DNA of 64,000 nt from Mesorhizobium sp. SARCC-RB16n (GCF_008520305.1 NZ_ML703268.1:150784-214783); one strand, 5' to 3'; counted from the first letter of the stretch, positions 1-8,690 are shown. Made by a program: numbers and translations. Notes: generated from the letters alone by a model not told the origin.

Positions 1-44
1 GCATGTCGCCCGGAAGTGTCCTCGGTTCCGGGATAACGACATGC
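1..44. repeat. Palindromic intergenic repeat (REP-like), copy 1
   Basis: The outer arms GCATGTCG (1-8) and CGACATGC (37-44) are perfect complements. The inner arms CCCGGAA (9-15) and TTCCGGG (26-32) also pair, leaving a four-base bulge. From memory this resembles a palindrome common between genes in Mesorhizobium, often followed by a GCATAAAA tract, as here at 43-50. It lies upstream of purL. The same outer stem recurs at 3886-3905. Confidence 0.7.
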
Positions 45-209
45 ATAAAATCAGAAGCTTACAGCAGGTCGGGCGAATCCTATTCGCCGCGACATGCTGT
101 AGCGCGATCCATTGTGGTCATCACCCTGTTGCTTTCTGCCTTTTTCCTCCGCCGACGGGTGTATCGGCCGCAAAGCTTGCGATAAGAGGAGACTCAAAAT
201 CCCTGCTCC

Positions 210-233
210 ATGGACATAAATCGCCGCCCATGA
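210..233 (+). CDS. Possible 7-codon leader ORF overlapping the purL start
   Basis: An ATG at 210 opens the peptide MDINRRP. Its TGA stop (231-233) overlaps the purL ATG (230-232) as ATGA. The arrangement could couple purL translation to a leader. The only purine-rich Shine-Dalgarno-like stretch (around 185-191) is far from this ATG, so chance is quite possible. Confidence 0.25.
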   Translation: MDINRRP

Positions 234-2461
234 CCATTTCCAATTCCGTGCCGATCACACCGGACCTCATCGCCGCGCATGGGCTGAAGCCCGACGAGTA
301 TCAGCGCATATTGGATCTGGTCGGACGCGAACCGAGCTTTACCGAACTCGGCATCTTCTCGGCGATGTGGAACGAGCACTGCTCCTACAAATCCTCGAAG
401 AAATGGCTGCGCACCTTACCGACCACCGGTCCGCAGGTCATCCAGGGCCCGGGCGAGAATGCCGGCGTGGTCGACATCGGTGACGGCGACTGCGTCGTCT
501 TCAAGATGGAAAGCCACAACCACCCGTCTTTCATCGAGCCGTATCAGGGTGCCGCGACCGGCGTCGGCGGCATCTTGCGCGACGTCTTCACCATGGGCGC
601 GCGGCCGATCGCGGCGATGAACGCGCTGCGCTTCGGTGCTCCCGATCATCCCAAGACCAGGCATCTCGTCGCCGGAGTGGTTTCCGGCGTCGGCGGCTAC
701 GGGAATGCCTTCGGCGTGCCGACGGTTGGCGGCGAGGTCAATTTCGATGCTCGCTACAACGGCAACATCCTGGTCAACGCCTTTGCCGCCGGCCTTGCCA
801 AGACGGACGCCATCTTCCTGTCCGAGGCCAAGGGCGTCGGCCTGCCGGTCGTCTATCTCGGCGCCAAGACCGGTCGCGACGGTGTCGGCGGCGCCACCAT
901 GGCCTCGGCCGAATTCGACGACAAGATCGATGAAAAGCGCCCGACGGTGCAGGTCGGCGATCCCTTCACCGAAAAATGCCTGTTGGAAGCCTGCCTCGAG
1001 TTGATGGCCTCGGGCGCCGTCATCGCCATCCAGGACATGGGTGCGGCCGGCCTCACCTGCTCTGCCGTTGAAATGGGCGCCAAGGGCGACCTCGGCATCG
1101 AGCTCGACCTCGACAAGGTGCCGGTGCGCGAAGAGCGGATGAGCGCCTACGAGATGATGCTGTCGGAAAGCCAGGAGCGCATGCTGATGGTGCTGCGCCC
1201 CGAAAAGGAAAGGGAAGCCGAGGCGATCTTCCACAAATGGGGCCTCGACTTCGCCATCGTCGGCAAGACCACCGATGATCTGCGCTTCCGCGTGCGGCAC
1301 CAGGGCGACGAGGTTGCCAACCTGCCGATCAAGGATCTTGGCGACAAGGCACCGGAATACGATCGCCCGTGGATCGAGCCGAAGAAGCCGGCGCCGCTTG
1401 CCGGCAATGACGTTCCGCAGGCCGATGTTGCCGATGCGCTGTTGAAGCTGCTCGGCGGACCGGACCTTTCGTCACGTCGCTGGGTGTGGGAGCAATACGA
1501 CACTTTGATCCAGGGCAACTCGCTGCAGCTTCCGGGCGGGGATGCCGGCGTGGTTCGCGTCGAGGGACATCCGACCAAGGCGCTGGCCTTCTCCTCCGAC
1601 GTGACGCCGCGCTATTGCGAAGCCGACCCCTATGAAGGCGGCAAGCAGGCGGTGGCCGAATGCTGGCGCAACCTGACCGCCACGGGGGCGCTGCCGCTCG
1701 CCGCCACCGACAATCTCAATTTCGGCAATCCGGAACGGCCCGAGATCATGGGCCAGCTGGTCGGCGCGGTGAAAGGCATTGGCGACGCCTGCCGGGCGCT
1801 GGGTTTCCCGATCGTGTCGGGCAACGTCTCGCTCTACAACGAAACCAATGGCCAGGGCATCCTGCCGACACCAACCATCGGCGGCGTCGGCCTGATATCG
1901 GACTGGTCGAAGATGGCACGGATCGGTTTCGCCGCGGAAGGCCAGATGATCCTGCTGGTCGGCGCACCGGCTTCCTGGGGCACGCATCTCGGTCAGTCGG
2001 CGTATATGCGCGATGTCCACGGCCGCAGCGATGGCCCGCCGCCCCCGGTCGATCTCAAGCACGAGAAGCGCGTCGGCGACCATGTACGCTCGTTGATCGC
2101 GTCCGGCATCGTCACGGCGGCGCATGACGTCTCCGACGGCGGCATCGCGGTGGCGCTGGCCGAAATGGCCATGGCGTCGGGGATCGGCGCGACCGTTCCC
2201 GGCCTTGTCGGTACCGATCCGATCCCGGTCTGGTTCGGCGAAGACCAGGGCCGCTACCTCCTGACGCTGTCGATCGATCCGCACGGCGATGAATGGGACG
2301 CGATCCGCAAGCAGCAGGGCGAACTCGGCATCTTCGCGCCGTGGATCGGCTCGACGGGGGGCAATACGCTGAAGCTCGGCGATGCAAGGGCAATCCCGGT
2401 CAGCGACTTGACCGCCGCCCATGAAGGCTGGTTCCCGCGTTTCATGGATCAGGCCAGTTGA
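230..2461 (+). CDS. purL: Phosphoribosylformylglycinamidine synthase subunit PurL
   Basis: The large subunit of FGAM synthase does the fourth step of purine synthesis, ATP-dependent amidation of FGAR in the cytoplasm. At 743 aa it is the short PurL type that needs separate PurS and PurQ (not in this window). NEHCSYKS lies at residues 48-55 and the ATP/metal motif MESHNHPSF near 93. A second AIR-synthase-like half follows, with DNLNFGNPE and SGNVSLYNE motifs. The reading frame is open back to 41, but that extension crosses a palindromic repeat and does not look like PurL. The ATG at 230, just before the family-typical N-terminus, is therefore chosen. bolA and grxD follow downstream, an order common in alphaproteobacteria. 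Confidence 0.97.
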   Translation: MTISNSVPITPDLIAAHGLKPDEYQRILDLVGREPSFTELGIFSAMWNEHCSYKSSKKWLRTLPTTGPQVIQGPGENAGVVDIGDGDCVVFKMESHNHPSFIEPYQGAATGVGGILRDVFTMGARPIAAMNALRFGAPDHPKTRHLVAGVVSGVGGYGNAFGVPTVGGEVNFDARYNGNILVNAFAAGLAKTDAIFLSEAKGVGLPVVYLGAKTGRDGVGGATMASAEFDDKIDEKRPTVQVGDPFTEKCLLEACLELMASGAVIAIQDMGAAGLTCSAVEMGAKGDLGIELDLDKVPVREERMSAYEMMLSESQERMLMVLRPEKEREAEAIFHKWGLDFAIVGKTTDDLRFRVRHQGDEVANLPIKDLGDKAPEYDRPWIEPKKPAPLAGNDVPQADVADALLKLLGGPDLSSRRWVWEQYDTLIQGNSLQLPGGDAGVVRVEGHPTKALAFSSDVTPRYCEADPYEGGKQAVAECWRNLTATGALPLAATDNLNFGNPERPEIMGQLVGAVKGIGDACRALGFPIVSGNVSLYNETNGQGILPTPTIGGVGLISDWSKMARIGFAAEGQMILLVGAPASWGTHLGQSAYMRDVHGRSDGPPPPVDLKHEKRVGDHVRSLIASGIVTAAHDVSDGGIAVALAEMAMASGIGATVPGLVGTDPIPVWFGEDQGRYLLTLSIDPHGDEWDAIRKQQGELGIFAPWIGSTGGNTLKLGDARAIPVSDLTAAHEGWFPRFMDQAS

Positions 2462-2464
2462 CGA

Positions 2465-2513
2465 GAGCATGATCCCGAAAAGTGGAAACCGGTTTTCGGA
2501 AAAGATCCTGCTC
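2465..2513. repeat. Rhizobial palindromic repeat (GAGCATGATC family)
   Basis: The outer arms are GAGCATGATC (2465-2474) and GATCCTGCTC (2504-2513), with one mismatch. The inner arms are CCGAAAA (2475-2481) and TTTTCGG (2493-2499). I recognise this as a widespread intergenic repeat in rhizobial genomes, typically read in frame as MIPKSGNRFSEKI. It starts 3 bases after the purL stop and supplies the first possible ATG (2469) of the next gene. Confidence 0.8.
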
Positions 2514-3032
2514 AATCATAGGAAACTAGCTGTACGGGCGCTGCTTGCAGTGGTCTTCTGGCCGTCGCTGTTCTTTTTCTGGTGCCTCGGGCCGTTCGTC
2601 TTCTTCCTGTTGTCGACGACCTCGAGTGAGGTTTGCCCCAGGCTGGAAACACGCGCCGAGTTCCTCGCCGCGGCCAACGGCACGCTTCCGATGCTGGTCC
2701 TTCAGGACTTGATCTATGCGGTTCCGATCGTCTGCCTGGTGCTTTGGAACCGGCTCCTGCCGGAGCCAACGCGGGCCAGGCACATCATCACCTGCATCAA
2801 GCTTTTCGTCGTCTCGGCTGTGCTCGGGGCCTTGTGGGAGTATGGCTCTTCGCTTGTCTGCGATGGCTACGGCCGGCCGTTCTTCTCGCCTGCCTGGCAA
2901 ATGACCAGTTATCTGCCGATCGCCAACCTGGCGGTCAACATCCCGCTCTACGTGCTGGTCTTCAGCCTGGGCCGCGCCTTCTCGATGCGCGAGGACGAGC
3001 CGGCGCAGGAGCCTGATGAAACCCTCTCCTGA
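2469..3032 (+). CDS. Hypothetical four-helix membrane protein
   Basis: I do not recognise a family. The protein has about four hydrophobic segments: residues roughly 22-50, 75-97, 108-128 and 145-165. The tail is short and acidic. The first 13 residues are encoded by the palindromic repeat. An in-frame GTG at 2550 is another start and would keep most of the first helix. The gene lies between purL and bolA on the same strand. The hydrophobic pattern and an aromatic-rich first segment support real coding, but no function can be assigned. Confidence 0.6.
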   Translation: MIPKSGNRFSEKILLNHRKLAVRALLAVVFWPSLFFFWCLGPFVFFLLSTTSSEVCPRLETRAEFLAAANGTLPMLVLQDLIYAVPIVCLVLWNRLLPEPTRARHIITCIKLFVVSAVLGALWEYGSSLVCDGYGRPFFSPAWQMTSYLPIANLAVNIPLYVLVFSLGRAFSMREDEPAQEPDETLS

Positions 3033-3154
3033 ACACCAACAGGACGTACACCGGACGGAACCGCTTCAATCCGGATTGGAAAGGCTTTAGTCTTGGCCGA
3101 CTCTCATCGCACGGGCCGCCGCGTCGCCGCCCTCCCGAAACAGGAATTTCTGCA

Positions 3155-3388
3155 ATGGCAATGGACGCCCACGACATCGAAAAACTGATCAAGGACGGCA
3201 TACCGGACGCCCGCGTGACGATCCGCGACCTCGCCGGCGATGGCGATCACTATGCGGCCGAAGTCGTGGCCGAGAGCTTTCGGGGAAAAAGCCGCGTCCA
3301 GCAGCACCAGATGGTCTATGACGCGCTGAAGGGCAATATGGGCGGCGTGCTGCATGCGCTGGCACTGCAGACCAGCGTCCCGGACTGA
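3155..3388 (+). CDS. bolA: BolA family protein
   Basis: This 77-residue protein has the compact BolA/YrbA fold pattern: an N-terminal helix, the [18 protein letters not shown] strand-turn-strand, then [11 protein letters not shown] near residues 50-60. BolA proteins bind CGFS monothiol glutaredoxins through a shared [2Fe-2S] cluster. The next gene encodes such a glutaredoxin, so a BolA-Grx complex is a strong inference. The start at 3155 has a second ATG two codons later that could also be used. About 150 bp separate it from grxD. Confidence 0.93.
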   Translation: MAMDAHDIEKLIKDGIPDARVTIRDLAGDGDHYAAEVVAESFRGKSRVQQHQMVYDALKGNMGGVLHALALQTSVPD

Positions 3389-3539
3389 GGCATTCCCACC
3401 CGTCACGCTTGGCCCAAAACAGCCCATTCTTTGCGCCATTCGGGTGATGGCATGGCTAAAGTCTTGTTTCGGGCAACCTATGGGGTTATTTGAAAGACAT
3501 GTTTCGAGCCTGACTCCCACAGGCGTGAAAGGATATTCC

Positions 3540-3875
3540 ATGAGCGGTATCAACGACTACATCGACAACGAAGTGAAGGGCAACGACGTCGTCCTTTTCA
3601 TGAAGGGTACGCCCGGCTTCCCGCAATGCGGATTTTCGGGCCAGGTCGTCCAGATCCTCGACTATATCGGCGCCGACTATAAGGGCGTGAATGTCCTGGA
3701 CTCCGCCGAACTGCGCCAAGGCATCAAGGACTATTCCAACTGGCCGACGATCCCGCAGCTCTACGTCAAGGGCGAATTCGTCGGCGGCTGCGACATCATC
3801 CGCGAGATGTTCCAGGCTGGCGAATTGCAGACATTCCTGGTCGAGAAGGGCGTGAGCGTCAAAGGCGCCGCCTAA
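3540..3875 (+). CDS. grxD: Monothiol glutaredoxin, Grx4/GrxD type
   Basis: This 111-residue protein carries the CGFS active site (C30) after KGTPGFPQ, which is diagnostic of class II monothiol glutaredoxins. [19 protein letters not shown] provides the cis-proline and glutathione-binding loop. Such proteins hold and pass on [2Fe-2S] clusters with glutathione and partner with BolA. The reading frame extends upstream to 3354, but that part lies in the bolA-grxD spacer; the ATG at 3540 matches the family N-terminus. It probably works with the SUF system encoded at 21-29 kb. Confidence 0.95.
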   Translation: MSGINDYIDNEVKGNDVVLFMKGTPGFPQCGFSGQVVQILDYIGADYKGVNVLDSAELRQGIKDYSNWPTIPQLYVKGEFVGGCDIIREMFQAGELQTFLVEKGVSVKGAA

Positions 3876-3880
3876 TTCAG

Positions 3881-3910
3881 CCAAGGCATGTCGACACCGA
3901 CATGCCTTGG
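3881..3910. repeat. Perfect 13-bp hairpin after grxD (REP-like, copy 2)
   Basis: CCAAGGCATGTCG (3881-3893) and CGACATGCCTTGG (3898-3910) are exact complements around the loop ACAC. No T-run follows on either strand, so it is not a classical terminator. Its core arms GCATGTCG/CGACATGC equal the outer stem of the repeat at 1-44. Confidence 0.75.
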
Positions 3911-3974
3911 GCACCGGGGCAGCCCCACCTCGGCAATTTTTACATCCCGGACACCGGGACCAGGACGAGCCAAT

Positions 3975-4002
3975 GCGCCGGCCCGCCGGCGCGTTTTCGT
4001 TT
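3975..4002 (+). terminator. Rho-independent terminator downstream of grxD
   Basis: The 8-bp perfect stem GCGCCGGC (3975-3982) / GCCGGCGC (3985-3992) is followed by GTTTTCGTTT. It is oriented to end grxD transcription and lies just before the MFS gene. Confidence 0.65.
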
Positions 4003-4019
4003 GAGAGATCGGACTTGCC

Positions 4020-5306
4020 GTGGACCAGCAGAAATCAGCGCCGCAGGGGGCAAGCACCTTGCCCGGGGCAAGCAGCTTGCCCATTCCGCGCTGGGAGTTC
4101 ATCGCGCTCTGCGCGGCGCTGATGGCGCTCAATTCGCTGGCCATCGACATCATGCTGCCGGCGCTGCAGCAGATCGGCGCCTCGCTCGGCGTCGAGAATG
4201 AAAACCACCGGCAATATGTGATCACCGCCTACATACTGGGTTTCGGCGGCGGCCAACTGCTCTTCGGGCCGATCTCGGACCGGTTCGGTCGCCGTTCGCC
4301 GCTCGTCGCCGGCCTGATTATCTATGTGGCGGCGGCCGCCGCGGCTGCCATCGCGCCGAGCTTTGAAACACTTTTGATATGCCGCGCCGTGCAAGGCATC
4401 GGCGCGGCCGCCACGCGCGTCATCGCAGTCTCGATCGTGCGCGATACATTCGATGGCCGGCGAATGGCCGAAGTCATGTCGCTGATCTTCATGGTGTTCA
4501 TGGCCATCCCGGTCGTGGCACCAGGCATCGGCCAGTTTATCATGCTGTTCGCGACCTGGCATTGGATATTCGTCACCATGGCCGTCGGCGCCCTGGTCGT
4601 GTCGGCATGGTCGCTGCTGCGCCTGCCTGAGACGCTGCATCCCGAATACCGCCGGCAACTGACGGTATCCTCCATCCTCGGCGGCTTCCGCATCGTGCTC
4701 ACCAACCGCATCGCGCTCTGCTATGCCTTCGCCAGCACTTTCATCTTCGGTGCCATGTTCGGCTTCATTGCCTCGGCGCAGCAGATCTATGTCAACATCT
4801 TCAACGTCGGCGAGATGTTTCCCGTCATCTTCGCCGGTGTCGCGGCCGTGCTCGCCTTCTCCAACTTTCTGAACTCGCGCCTCGTCGGCCGCATCGGCAT
4901 GCGCCGACTGTCGCAAAGCGCGCTGCTGCTGTTTCTGGTGATCAGCCTGGCCTGGCTGGTGCTTTCACTGGAAACGAAGATGCCGCTCTGGCTGTTCATC
5001 ACCTTCTTTGCCGGCGCAATGGTGCCGTTTGGCTGTCTCGGCGCCAATTTCAACGCGTTGGCCATGGAGCCGCTTGGCCAACTGGCCGGCACGGCGTCGT
5101 CCATCCTGGGTTTCATGCAGACGTTTCTCGGCGGCATTCTCGGCACGTTGATCGGCCAGGCTTTCAATGGTACGGTGACACCGTTGGCCGCTGGGTTCTG
5201 CAGCGTCTCGGTCGCAGCGCTGCTGATGATCCTGATTGCCGAGCGCGGCAAGATGTTCCAGCCGCAGAACGCACCCGTGTCAGGGCACGTTACCGACCTG
5301 CATTGA
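4020..5306 (+). CDS. MFS drug-resistance transporter, Bcr/CflA-like
   Basis: This 428-residue inner-membrane protein has 12 predicted helices. MALNSLAIDIMLPALQQIG in helix 1 and LLFGPISDRFGRRSP in the loop between helices 2 and 3 are typical of the Bcr/CflA drug/H+ antiporter branch. The likely role is proton-driven efflux; the substrate is unknown. The start is a GTG at 4020. The first about 20 codons contain a duplicated GCAAGC hairpin sequence (4048-4082), giving the repeated peptide GAS-TLP/GAS-SLP. No better downstream start preserves helix 1. No local regulator is visible. Confidence 0.88.
   Translation: MDQQKSAPQGASTLPGASSLPIPRWEFIALCAALMALNSLAIDIMLPALQQIGASLGVENENHRQYVITAYILGFGGGQLLFGPISDRFGRRSPLVAGLIIYVAAAAAAAIAPSFETLLICRAVQGIGAAATRVIAVSIVRDTFDGRRMAEVMSLIFMVFMAIPVVAPGIGQFIMLFATWHWIFVTMAVGALVVSAWSLLRLPETLHPEYRRQLTVSSILGGFRIVLTNRIALCYAFASTFIFGAMFGFIASAQQIYVNIFNVGEMFPVIFAGVAAVLAFSNFLNSRLVGRIGMRRLSQSALLLFLVISLAWLVLSLETKMPLWLFITFFAGAMVPFGCLGANFNALAMEPLGQLAGTASSILGFMQTFLGGILGTLIGQAFNGTVTPLAAGFCSVSVAALLMILIAERGKMFQPQNAPVSGHVTDLH
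4048..4082 (+). repeat. Two tandem 17-base hairpins in the 5' end of the MFS gene
   Basis: GGGCAAG-CAC-CTTGCCC (4048-4064) and GGGCAAG-CAG-CTTGCCC (4066-4082) are two near-identical perfect hairpins with an 18-base period, 28 bases into the coding sequence. They keep the reading frame. Either a small in-frame duplication or an mRNA structure affecting translation would explain them. Confidence 0.7.
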
Positions 5307-5336
5307 TCTTGCCGCCGACACCGCGCAGAAGTTAAC

Positions 5337-6164
5337 CTATTCCGCCCACAGTTCCCGGCGCAGTTCCTGCCAGCTGTCCTGGTCCGGCGCGACCAGCAGG
5401 CCGCCGTCGACATGCGAGGGCAGATAGGCACTGCCATCAATGCGCGCGGCATGGCCGCCGGCTTCCTGATGGATCAGCACGCCGGGCAGATGATCCCAAG
5501 GCATCAGCTTGTTGTAGACGACAAAATGCGCATGCCCGCTCGCCAGCAGGCGATACTCGTGAGCAGCGCAGCGATAAGCGAACTGCGACAATGCCTTGGT
5601 CTGGTTGCGCGCAAGGCGTGAGCGCTCCGGTTCGTCGAGATATTGCCAGGAGACCGCGCCGGTCATTTGCGATATCGGGACAGGCGACGCCACATGCACT
5701 TTCTCCAGGCTTCCATGGGCATGCCTGATATGGCTGCCGGCACCCTTGGCGGCGATCAGCCAATCCTTGCCCACCGGATCATGGATGATGCCCGCGACCG
5801 TCTCGCCTCTGACAACGACCGCCAGCATGACGCCGAAGAGCGGTACGCCGGATGCGAAATTGAAGGTGCCATCCACCGGATCGATGGTGAATGCCAGTTC
5901 AGCGTCGCCCAGGCCATCGAGCAGCGCCGGATTGTCGGAGCAGGCCTCCTCGCCCACCATCATGGCCGAGGGATAGCGCTCGCGCAGCCTGGCGGTGATC
6001 AGCCGCTCGGCGTTGACATCGGCTTCCGTCACCAGATCGGCGGCGGATGTCTTCTGCCTGATATCGCCATCGCCCAATCGGCGAAAGCGCGGCATGATTT
6101 CAACGTGGGCTGCCTCGGCCAGAATCCCGGCTAGCCAGTCGATCGCGGTATCGTCAAATGTCAT
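5337..6164 (-). CDS. Inositol monophosphatase family protein
   Basis: With the start at 6164 this is 275 aa. It has the Mg-dependent phosphatase motifs of the IMPase/CysQ/HisN superfamily: GEEA (71-74), DPVDGT (95-100) and, near the C-terminus, [15 protein letters not shown]. Members hydrolyse inositol-1-phosphate, histidinol phosphate or PAP; the motifs do not decide which. The frame can start at 6197, but the ATG at 6164 fits the family N-terminus and overlaps the end of ttcA by 11 bases, suggesting coupling. The WD-HLPG variant differs slightly from the usual WDxAAG. Confidence 0.85.
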   Translation of the reverse strand: MTFDDTAIDWLAGILAEAAHVEIMPRFRRLGDGDIRQKTSAADLVTEADVNAERLITARLRERYPSAMMVGEEACSDNPALLDGLGDAELAFTIDPVDGTFNFASGVPLFGVMLAVVVRGETVAGIIHDPVGKDWLIAAKGAGSHIRHAHGSLEKVHVASPVPISQMTGAVSWQYLDEPERSRLARNQTKALSQFAYRCAAHEYRLLASGHAHFVVYNKLMPWDHLPGVLIHQEAGGHAARIDGSAYLPSHVDGGLLVAPDQDSWQELRRELWAE

Positions 6165-7041
6165 CGGAAATGTCTTGCCTGATCGCGAGGGTTTCATTGA
6201 GGGCGGCGAAATCGAACAGCTTTCGGTCGAGCAAATGCGACGGCCTGGTGTTGGACAGAGCGCGGATCATGGTGTCCTTGCGGCCGGGCATGCGCTTTTC
6301 GATGTCCTCGAGCATCGCCTTCATGGCGTTGCGCTGCAGCCCTTCCTGGCTGCCGCAGAGGTCGCAGGGGATGATCGGGAACCGCATCGCGGCAGCGAAT
6401 TTCTCAAGATCTGCTTCGGCGCAATAACTCAGCGGGCGAAGCACCATGACGTCACCTTCGTCGTTGAGCAGCTTTGGCGGCATGGCGGCAAGCCGGCCGC
6501 CATGGAACAGGTTCATGAAGAAGGTTTCGAGGATGTCCTCGCGGTGATGGCCGAGAACCAGCGCCGAGCATCCTTCCTCACGTGCGATCCGATAGAGATG
6601 GCCGCGCCGCAGCCGCGAGCAGAGCGAGCAATAGGTGCTGCCTTCGGGGAGCTTGTCGGTGACGACCGAATAGGTGTCCCGGTATTCGATACGGTGGGCT
6701 ATGCCGTTGGCGTCGAGATAGTCGGGCAGGATGTGCTTGGGGAAATTTGGCTGGCCCTGGTCCAGGTTGCAGGCCAGCAACTCGACCGGCAGCATCCCGC
6801 GCCATTTGAGATCAAGCAGCATGGCCAGCAGACCGTAGGAATCCTTGCCGCCCGACAGCGCGACTAGCCAGCGCTCGCCGGGCTTCACCATCGAGAAGTC
6901 CTCGATCGCCTGGCGGGTCTGCCGCAGCAGCCGCTTGCGCAGCTTGTTGAACTCGACCGAGGACGGTACCTCGGCGAACAGCGGGTGGGAGCCACCTTCG
7001 GCGGCCGGTTCAAGCGTTTCGATGTCTGGCAGCATGTTCAT
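6154..7041 (-). CDS. ttcA: tRNA 2-thiocytidine biosynthesis protein TtcA
   Basis: TtcA thiolates cytidine 32 in tRNA using ATP and a [4Fe-4S] cluster. The PP-loop SGGKDS is at residues 63-68. CSLC (C138, C141) and CDLC (C226, C229) are the TtcA-type cysteine pairs. Length (295 aa) is usual. It is the first gene of a minus-strand pair with the phosphatase gene. It depends on Fe-S supply, presumably from the SUF operon. Confidence 0.95.
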   Translation of the reverse strand: MNMLPDIETLEPAAEGGSHPLFAEVPSSVEFNKLRKRLLRQTRQAIEDFSMVKPGERWLVALSGGKDSYGLLAMLLDLKWRGMLPVELLACNLDQGQPNFPKHILPDYLDANGIAHRIEYRDTYSVVTDKLPEGSTYCSLCSRLRRGHLYRIAREEGCSALVLGHHREDILETFFMNLFHGGRLAAMPPKLLNDEGDVMVLRPLSYCAEADLEKFAAAMRFPIIPCDLCGSQEGLQRNAMKAMLEDIEKRMPGRKDTMIRALSNTRPSHLLDRKLFDFAALNETLAIRQDISDDI

Positions 7042-7137
7042 GGCGCGACGGCCCCGGATGTTACTTCCGCCGGCTTAGCGCATTGGCCGGAAAATCGAAA
7101 TTGATTTCAGCGACACGCCGCAAAGCGGATGCGCGAA

Positions 7138-7167
7138 AACAAAAAGGCCGCCTCGAAGGCGGCCTTT
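7138..7167 (-). terminator. Rho-independent terminator of rpsD
   Basis: The arms AAAGGCCGCC (7143-7152) and GGCGGCCTTT (7158-7167) form a GC-rich hairpin. On the minus strand it is followed by a run of T (the A5 at 7141-7145). It lies 25 bases after the rpsD stop and would also limit read-through to ttcA. Confidence 0.85.
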
Positions 7168-7191
7168 CCGGTATCGCAGAAAATCGTTCGC

Positions 7192-7809
7192 TTAGCGCGA
7201 GTAGAATTCGACGACCAGGTTCGGTTCCATCTGCACGGCGAATGGAACGTCCGCCAGGCCGGGGATGCGCGAGAAGGTCGCGACCATCTTGTTGTGATCG
7301 GCTTCGATGTAGTCCGGCACGTCGCGCTCGGCGAGGCCGACCGACTCCAGGACGATGACCAGCTGCTTCGACTTTTCGCGCACTTCGACGACATCGCCCG
7401 GCTTGCAGCGATACGAGCCGATGTTGACGCGCTTGCCGTTGACGTTGACGTGGCCGTGGTTGACGAACTGGCGGGCGGCGAAGATGGTCGGCACGAACTT
7501 GGCGCGGTAGACGACCGCGTCGAGACGCGATTCGAGCAAGCCGATCAGGTTCTCCGAGGTGTCGCCCTTGCGGCGGTCGGCCTCTTCATAGACCTTGCGG
7601 AACTGCTTTTCCGAAACGTCGCCATAGTGACCCTTCAGCTTCTGCTTGGCGCGCAGCTGCAGGCCGAAGTCGGAAAGCTTGCCCTTGCGGCGCTGGCCGT
7701 GCTGGCCGGGACCGTATTCACGCTTGTTGACCGGGGACTTCGGGCGGCCCCAGATATTTTCGCCGAGACGGCGGTCGATCTTGTATTTCGCGGATTCGCG
7801 CTTGCTCAT
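7192..7809 (-). CDS. rpsD: 30S ribosomal protein S4
   Basis: This is a 205-residue primary 16S rRNA-binding protein needed for 30S assembly. It starts [12 protein letters not shown] and has [19 protein letters not shown] followed by the S4 RNA-binding domain (about residues 95-155, [11 protein letters not shown] and [13 protein letters not shown]). It stands alone rather than in the alpha operon, as usual in rhizobia. It has its own terminator and a structured leader upstream. Confidence 0.98.
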   Translation of the reverse strand: MSKRESAKYKIDRRLGENIWGRPKSPVNKREYGPGQHGQRRKGKLSDFGLQLRAKQKLKGHYGDVSEKQFRKVYEEADRRKGDTSENLIGLLESRLDAVVYRAKFVPTIFAARQFVNHGHVNVNGKRVNIGSYRCKPGDVVEVREKSKQLVIVLESVGLAERDVPDYIEADHNKMVATFSRIPGLADVPFAVQMEPNLVVEFYSR

Positions 7810-8185
7810 CGCATTCCCTTTTCAAAAACAACACACCCGGCACCTCATGGTCCGGGTGAAGGAAACGCGCCCTCCTCTGGCCTCCGTTTTCGAGACCTGA
7901 CAGGGTTTTCCCACGCAACGCGGCGGAAAACCCACGGGACACGTCAGTTCAAACAAGATCGGAAACGACTGTCGTGACAGACCTTGCGTATACAAAACAA
8001 ACACCGGACATCGCTGCCCGGCGTTGGCGGCTGGTTAAACCGAGATTTAACCGGTGTCAAGCTTGTGAGTGGCACGGGCCGGCGCAACTGTATAGCGTTC
8101 AGGGCGTTGATGCGATGCCGGGATGTGGCGGGAGGTTTGCGCCAGCGGCACCAAGAAGTGACTGGAGCTAGAGGAGCCTAATTGC
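7810..8185. other. Long spacer upstream of rpsD with two inverted repeats
   Basis: No gene is convincing here. CACCCGG (7834-7840) / CCGGGTG (7852-7858) would form a hairpin about 25 nt before the rpsD start. GGGTTTTCC (7903-7911) / GGAAAACCC (7925-7933) forms another 13-base-loop inverted repeat. As leader RNA they could serve S4 autoregulation, known for rpsD in other bacteria; as DNA they could be operators. The rest (7940-8185) shows nothing beyond the presumed promoter of the small secreted protein. Confidence 0.45.
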
Positions 8186-8383
8186 ATGAAGAAGTTCTTC
8201 CTTACCCTGGCAGGCGCCGCGGTGCTTGCAGGTTCGATGGCGGTGGCCCCCGAACCGGCCATGGCGCGCCATTGGCATGGCCACAAACAGGTCTGCCGGG
8301 TCATCGTCAAAAAGCGAGTGGTGTGGCGGCATGGTCATCGCAGGGTGATCGTCGAGAGAGTACGGCGCTGCCACCGCTGGTAG
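8186..8383 (+). CDS. Small secreted basic protein (65 aa)
   Basis: The N-terminus is a clear signal peptide (MKKFFLTLAGAAVLAGSMAV, cleavage probably after AMA near residue 27). The mature part of about 38 residues is very rich in His, Arg, Lys and Val, with two Cys and alternating RVIVKKRVVW-type strands. Similar short RVIVKKR/HRWH proteins are common, uncharacterised exported proteins of rhizobia. A GAGG-type Shine-Dalgarno (GAGGAGCC) lies near 8171. Metal binding or envelope binding is possible from composition only. A tandem terminator follows. Confidence 0.75.
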   Translation: MKKFFLTLAGAAVLAGSMAVAPEPAMARHWHGHKQVCRVIVKKRVVWRHGHRRVIVERVRRCHRW

Positions 8384-8403
8384 GCTGTCAACGCAACAAT
8401 CCC

Positions 8404-8474
8404 AGGGCCAGCGAACGTCGCTGGCCCTTTCCATTCCAAGATAGTGTGGCCAGCGAACGTCGCTGGCCCTTTTT
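8404..8474 (+). terminator. Tandem duplicated rho-independent terminators
   Basis: Hairpin 1: GGGCCAGCGA (8405-8414), loop ACG, TCGCTGGCCC (8418-8427), then TTT. Hairpin 2: GGCCAGCGA (8448-8456), the same loop, TCGCTGGCC (8460-8468), then CTTTTTC. The about 41-base units are near-identical, including the CATTCCA and TAGTGT flanks, so this is a recent direct duplication of one terminator. Confidence 0.85.
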
Positions 8475-8501
8475 CATTCCAGGTAGTGTGGCTCGAAGCG
8501 C

Positions 8502-8690
8502 TCAATCCTGGGATTTTTTCTCCGGCAGTCCCTTGCGCTTCGTCTCGGCGAATTCCTCGAGCTGTTTTTCATTCATCGATTCATACATGCCCTTGGAAGC
8601 GCCTTTGAGCTCGCTTTTCTTGGTCTCGCCGCGTTTGGCGGAGAGTGCGGCGCCGGCGGCCTTCTGCTGGGCTTTCGAGGTGGCTGGCAT
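8502..8690 (-). CDS. DUF3008-like small basic protein (62 aa)
   Basis: The protein begins MPATSKAQQKAAGAALSAKRGE, is Lys/Ala/Glu rich, and ends in a charged LEEFAETKRKGLPEKK tail. It resembles the small DUF3008 family of alphaproteobacteria, whose function is unknown. The start at 8690 is chosen because AAAGGAGAA precedes it at good spacing on the minus strand; a longer frame to 8768 lacks this. The protein is soluble and probably partly disordered. It is convergent with the small secreted protein gene. Confidence 0.75.
   Translation of the reverse strand: MPATSKAQQKAAGAALSAKRGETKKSELKGASKGMYESMNEKQLEEFAETKRKGLPEKKSQD

Noticed and set aside
416-1300. 294-codon antisense frame within purL
   Set aside because: No family resemblance, lies opposite a clear gene, and is explained by GC-rich third positions.
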